From the NCBI GenBank assembly GCA_002506645.1, contig DAXY01000067.1, forward strand, positions 3,337-10,450: a stretch of 7,114 nucleotides of DNA, given 5' to 3'. Position 1 is the first letter of the stretch, and every line of letters begins with the position of its first letter. Under the pieces are notes generated by a model. It was given only the letters and a program-made list of their open reading frames with translations, ran no database searches and was not told the DNA's origin. Positions 5,537 through 7,114 of this stretch are shown piece by piece. This DNA comes from Vulcanisaeta distributa (GTDB lineage Archaea; Thermoproteota; Thermoprotei; Thermoproteales; Thermocladiaceae). The position numbers and the translations under genes are program-made.

Positions 5537-5587
5537 TTAGATACTACGTAATATGTGTGTTAACTCGGTAGTAATGCCGATAATCAT
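5537..5587 (-). other. Possible 16-codon leader ORF upstream of the flavoprotein gene
   Basis: An ATG at 5587 opens a 16-residue frame (MIIGITTELTHILRSI) ending at TAA, 20 bases before the flavoprotein ATG at 5516. The ATG lies 26-27 bases after a strong TATA-like box, which fits a leaderless leader peptide or simply the start of a 5' untranslated region. No amino-acid run suggests attenuation. It may well be chance, being so short and AT-rich. Confidence 0.2.
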
Positions 5588-5604
5588 TACTAAGTCGCAA
5601 AATC

Positions 5605-5620
5605 AAAATTATATAAATAG
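5605..5620. promoter_or_regulatory. Strong TATA-like box, possibly bidirectional, upstream of the flavoprotein gene
   Basis: AAAATTATATAAATAG is the best TATA match in the window. Read on the minus strand it would start transcription near 5587, giving a leader of about 70 bases before the flavoprotein ATG at 5516. Read on the plus strand, with its A-rich upstream flank resembling a BRE, it would start near 5640, with an ATG at 5642 opening only seven codons; that transcript would run antisense to the permease 3' end. Confidence 0.45.
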
Positions 5621-5664
5621 TAAAAGTATGGACTAATAAATATGCTAGCGTGGTTATTGCGATG

Positions 5665-5673
5665 AAATTAAAA
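5665..5673 (-). terminator. T-rich stretch after the permease gene, possible terminator
   Basis: On the minus strand TTTTAATTT follows the permease stop codon by about 28 bases, with further A/T-rich sequence either side. U-rich tracts of this sort commonly end archaeal transcripts. There is no hairpin. Support is weak because the whole gap is about 27% GC. Confidence 0.25.
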
Positions 5674-5701
5674 GGATAAGATATTAATTTTTATGACCTA
5701 T

Positions 5702-7114
5702 TTATTCTATTGGTAGTCCCTTCTCCCTTACCTGCTTTAGATCCTTTGTTTCATATGCCAGATTTACGGCTATGAAGTACACCACTAGGCTTAGTATTGC
5801 GAAGGTTATGTAGTCCCATGGGTATGGTATTAATGGTGTTGATAATGGACCAAGCGAGCCTATGTACGATATCACGCCCAGCAATACATTATATATCGGT
5901 ACCCAGAGGGCGGCCTTAACGTCTGGGTGCCTTGACCTGAACCATAGGTATGATAGGCTTAGTATTTGAATTAGGGTTATTAACGTCCAGTAAACCGTGA
6001 ATGACCCAAGCACGCCTAAACCGGCGAACCAATTCAGGTACCAACCGGCAATAATCAATGATGAAACCAACCAATAAACTACTGCGAATGTTATTGATTC
6101 AGTGCGTGTTAATTTAACCTCAGACCTATACGGACCAAGAAGTAATAATGGGAACCCAAGTATGACGCCGGCTATTATTGCATTGACATATGACCAGCCA
6201 GACCAATAAATGAGTAGTGATGCAACGATAAAGCTCAGTGGGTAGAATATGTACCAGGCCGGTGGATTGAATGGTCTCTTGAGGTCAGGGGCTAACTTCC
6301 TAAGGGCATGGTTTGTTATGCCAACCTGTAGGTAACCATAAACAGTCATTACTGCTGAGTAAGACATTATGGCATACCATGTCGGAAACGGCGCCATGAA
6401 CGCTATACCTATTACTGCGGCGACTATGAGGGCTATCCAGGGTGTTTGGAATTTCCTATGTATTCTTGAGAAGAACTCCGGTATGTAGCCCACTCTCGAC
6501 ATACCGTATATATTCCTGCCGCTAGTCCCTACATAAACGGCCAATGTACCTGCGGGTGACACGGCGGCATCAATTAGAAGTAGTATGGCAAGCCCCATCA
6601 ATATTGGTATTCCGGTGGCCATCGCCTCACTGGCAAATGGGTGCGCCTGCCAACTGCTCGATGCTAGTGCCTGCCAATCACCAATCTTCACGCCAGCCGC
6701 CTGCCAATTGACCGCCCCTATAAACGCAACCTCAAGCAGTATGTAAAGTATTATAGCGGCTATTAATGCCAGTATCGACCCCAGTGGTACGTCTCTCTGC
6801 GGGTTCTTACCCTCACCTGCATACTCAAGGCCTTGTCTAAATCCCTGGTAGGCCCAGACAATGCCCGTGGTTATCATACCAGCAAAGACCGCTGAGTACC
6901 CATATGGCGCGAAACCACCTGGTAACTTACCAATTACGTAATTTGGATGGAAGTATAGGGCTATTAATAGTATTATTGTTAGGCCGGGTATGAGTATTTT
7001 CCAGGCCGTTATTACCCTATTGAACCAGCCATAAATATTAACACCAATTAATTGAATGGCGAGGAATAGGAGTATTAATACTGCGGCCACGACTAAACCA
7101 AGTGGTGTTAATAC
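5702..7114 (-). CDS. APC-superfamily amino-acid permease (partial, N-terminus outside window)
   Basis: The frame is open to the right edge, so these are the last 470 residues; the GTG at 7090 is not a true start. It is a polytopic membrane protein with about 12-13 hydrophobic segments in view. With the missing first spans the whole would exceed the usual 12, as in larger archaeal permeases. The most telling stretch is GIVWAYQGFRQGLEYAGEG followed by KNPQRDVPLG (about 84-113 of the visible part). This matches the APC signature in and after span 6, where the F/WAYxGF segment helps form the substrate pocket. GWFNRVITAWKILIP (about 29-43) resembles the span before it. It should move an amino acid or related amine with protons or sodium, or by exchange; specificity cannot be told. 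One outer loop contains WQA three times. The C-terminus is short and charged. Downstream on the same strand, after 185 bases, is the flavoprotein gene, probably transcribed separately. Confidence 0.88.
   Translation of the reverse strand, partial: VLTPLGLVVAAVLILLFLAIQLIGVNIYGWFNRVITAWKILIPGLTIILLIALYFHPNYVIGKLPGGFAPYGYSAVFAGMITTGIVWAYQGFRQGLEYAGEGKNPQRDVPLGSILALIAAIILYILLEVAFIGAVNWQAAGVKIGDWQALASSSWQAHPFASEAMATGIPILMGLAILLLIDAAVSPAGTLAVYVGTSGRNIYGMSRVGYIPEFFSRIHRKFQTPWIALIVAAVIGIAFMAPFPTWYAIMSYSAVMTVYGYLQVGITNHALRKLAPDLKRPFNPPAWYIFYPLSFIVASLLIYWSGWSYVNAIIAGVILGFPLLLLGPYRSEVKLTRTESITFAVVYWLVSSLIIAGWYLNWFAGLGVLGSFTVYWTLITLIQILSLSYLWFRSRHPDVKAALWVPIYNVLLGVISYIGSLGPLSTPLIPYPWDYITFAILSLVVYFIAVNLAYETKDLKQVREKGLPIE

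Noticed and set aside
5642..5665. Seven-codon plus-strand frame after the two-way TATA box
   Set aside because: Too short to call a gene; kept only as part of the promoter comment.

Overview
The window looks like chromosomal DNA of a thermophilic crenarchaeon, most likely of the Thermoproteales (Vulcanisaeta/Caldivirga-like). This rests on moderate GC genes separated by AT-rich gaps, heavy AGG use for Arg, TATA-like boxes centred about 25 bases upstream of start codons (leaderless transcription), a DUF2175 zinc-finger protein, which is an archaeal family, and protein styles typical of that group. The lineage is inferred from these traits, not from an alignment.

Layout. 1-427 (minus): N-terminal third of a DHA2-type MFS drug/solute exporter, cut by the window edge. 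428-798: a divergent intergenic gap of about 370 bases, unusually GC-rich (about 50% by hand count at 501-760), with several perfect inverted repeats and no convincing gene. 799-1980 (plus): membrane glycosyltransferase of family 2 resembling ceramide glucosyltransferases, followed at once by a small helical protein of unknown function (1985-2344). 2356-3492 (minus): RavA-type MoxR AAA+ ATPase, convergent with the small gene and only 11 bases from it. 3551-3880 (minus): DUF2175 zinc-finger protein. 3987-5516 (minus): dihydrolipoamide dehydrogenase-type flavoprotein, with an AT-rich repeat-bearing gap downstream and a long AT-rich leader upstream. 5702-7114 (minus): APC-superfamily amino-acid permease, open at the right edge.

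How the genes work together. The glycosyltransferase and the small protein form a probable two-gene operon, with a perfect Shine-Dalgarno-like sequence lying across the first gene's stop codon. DUF2175 and MoxR lie in series, but each has its own candidate TATA box; no von Willebrand A partner of MoxR is visible. The flavoprotein stands without E1, E2 or lipoylation genes. The two transporters and the flavoprotein look like independent transcription units.

No defence system, CRISPR array, transposon or rRNA/tRNA gene was recognised. The best candidates for something undescribed are the structured GC-rich gap at 480-760, the unassigned protein coupled to the glycosyltransferase, and the pairing of an orphan RavA-like ATPase with DUF2175.
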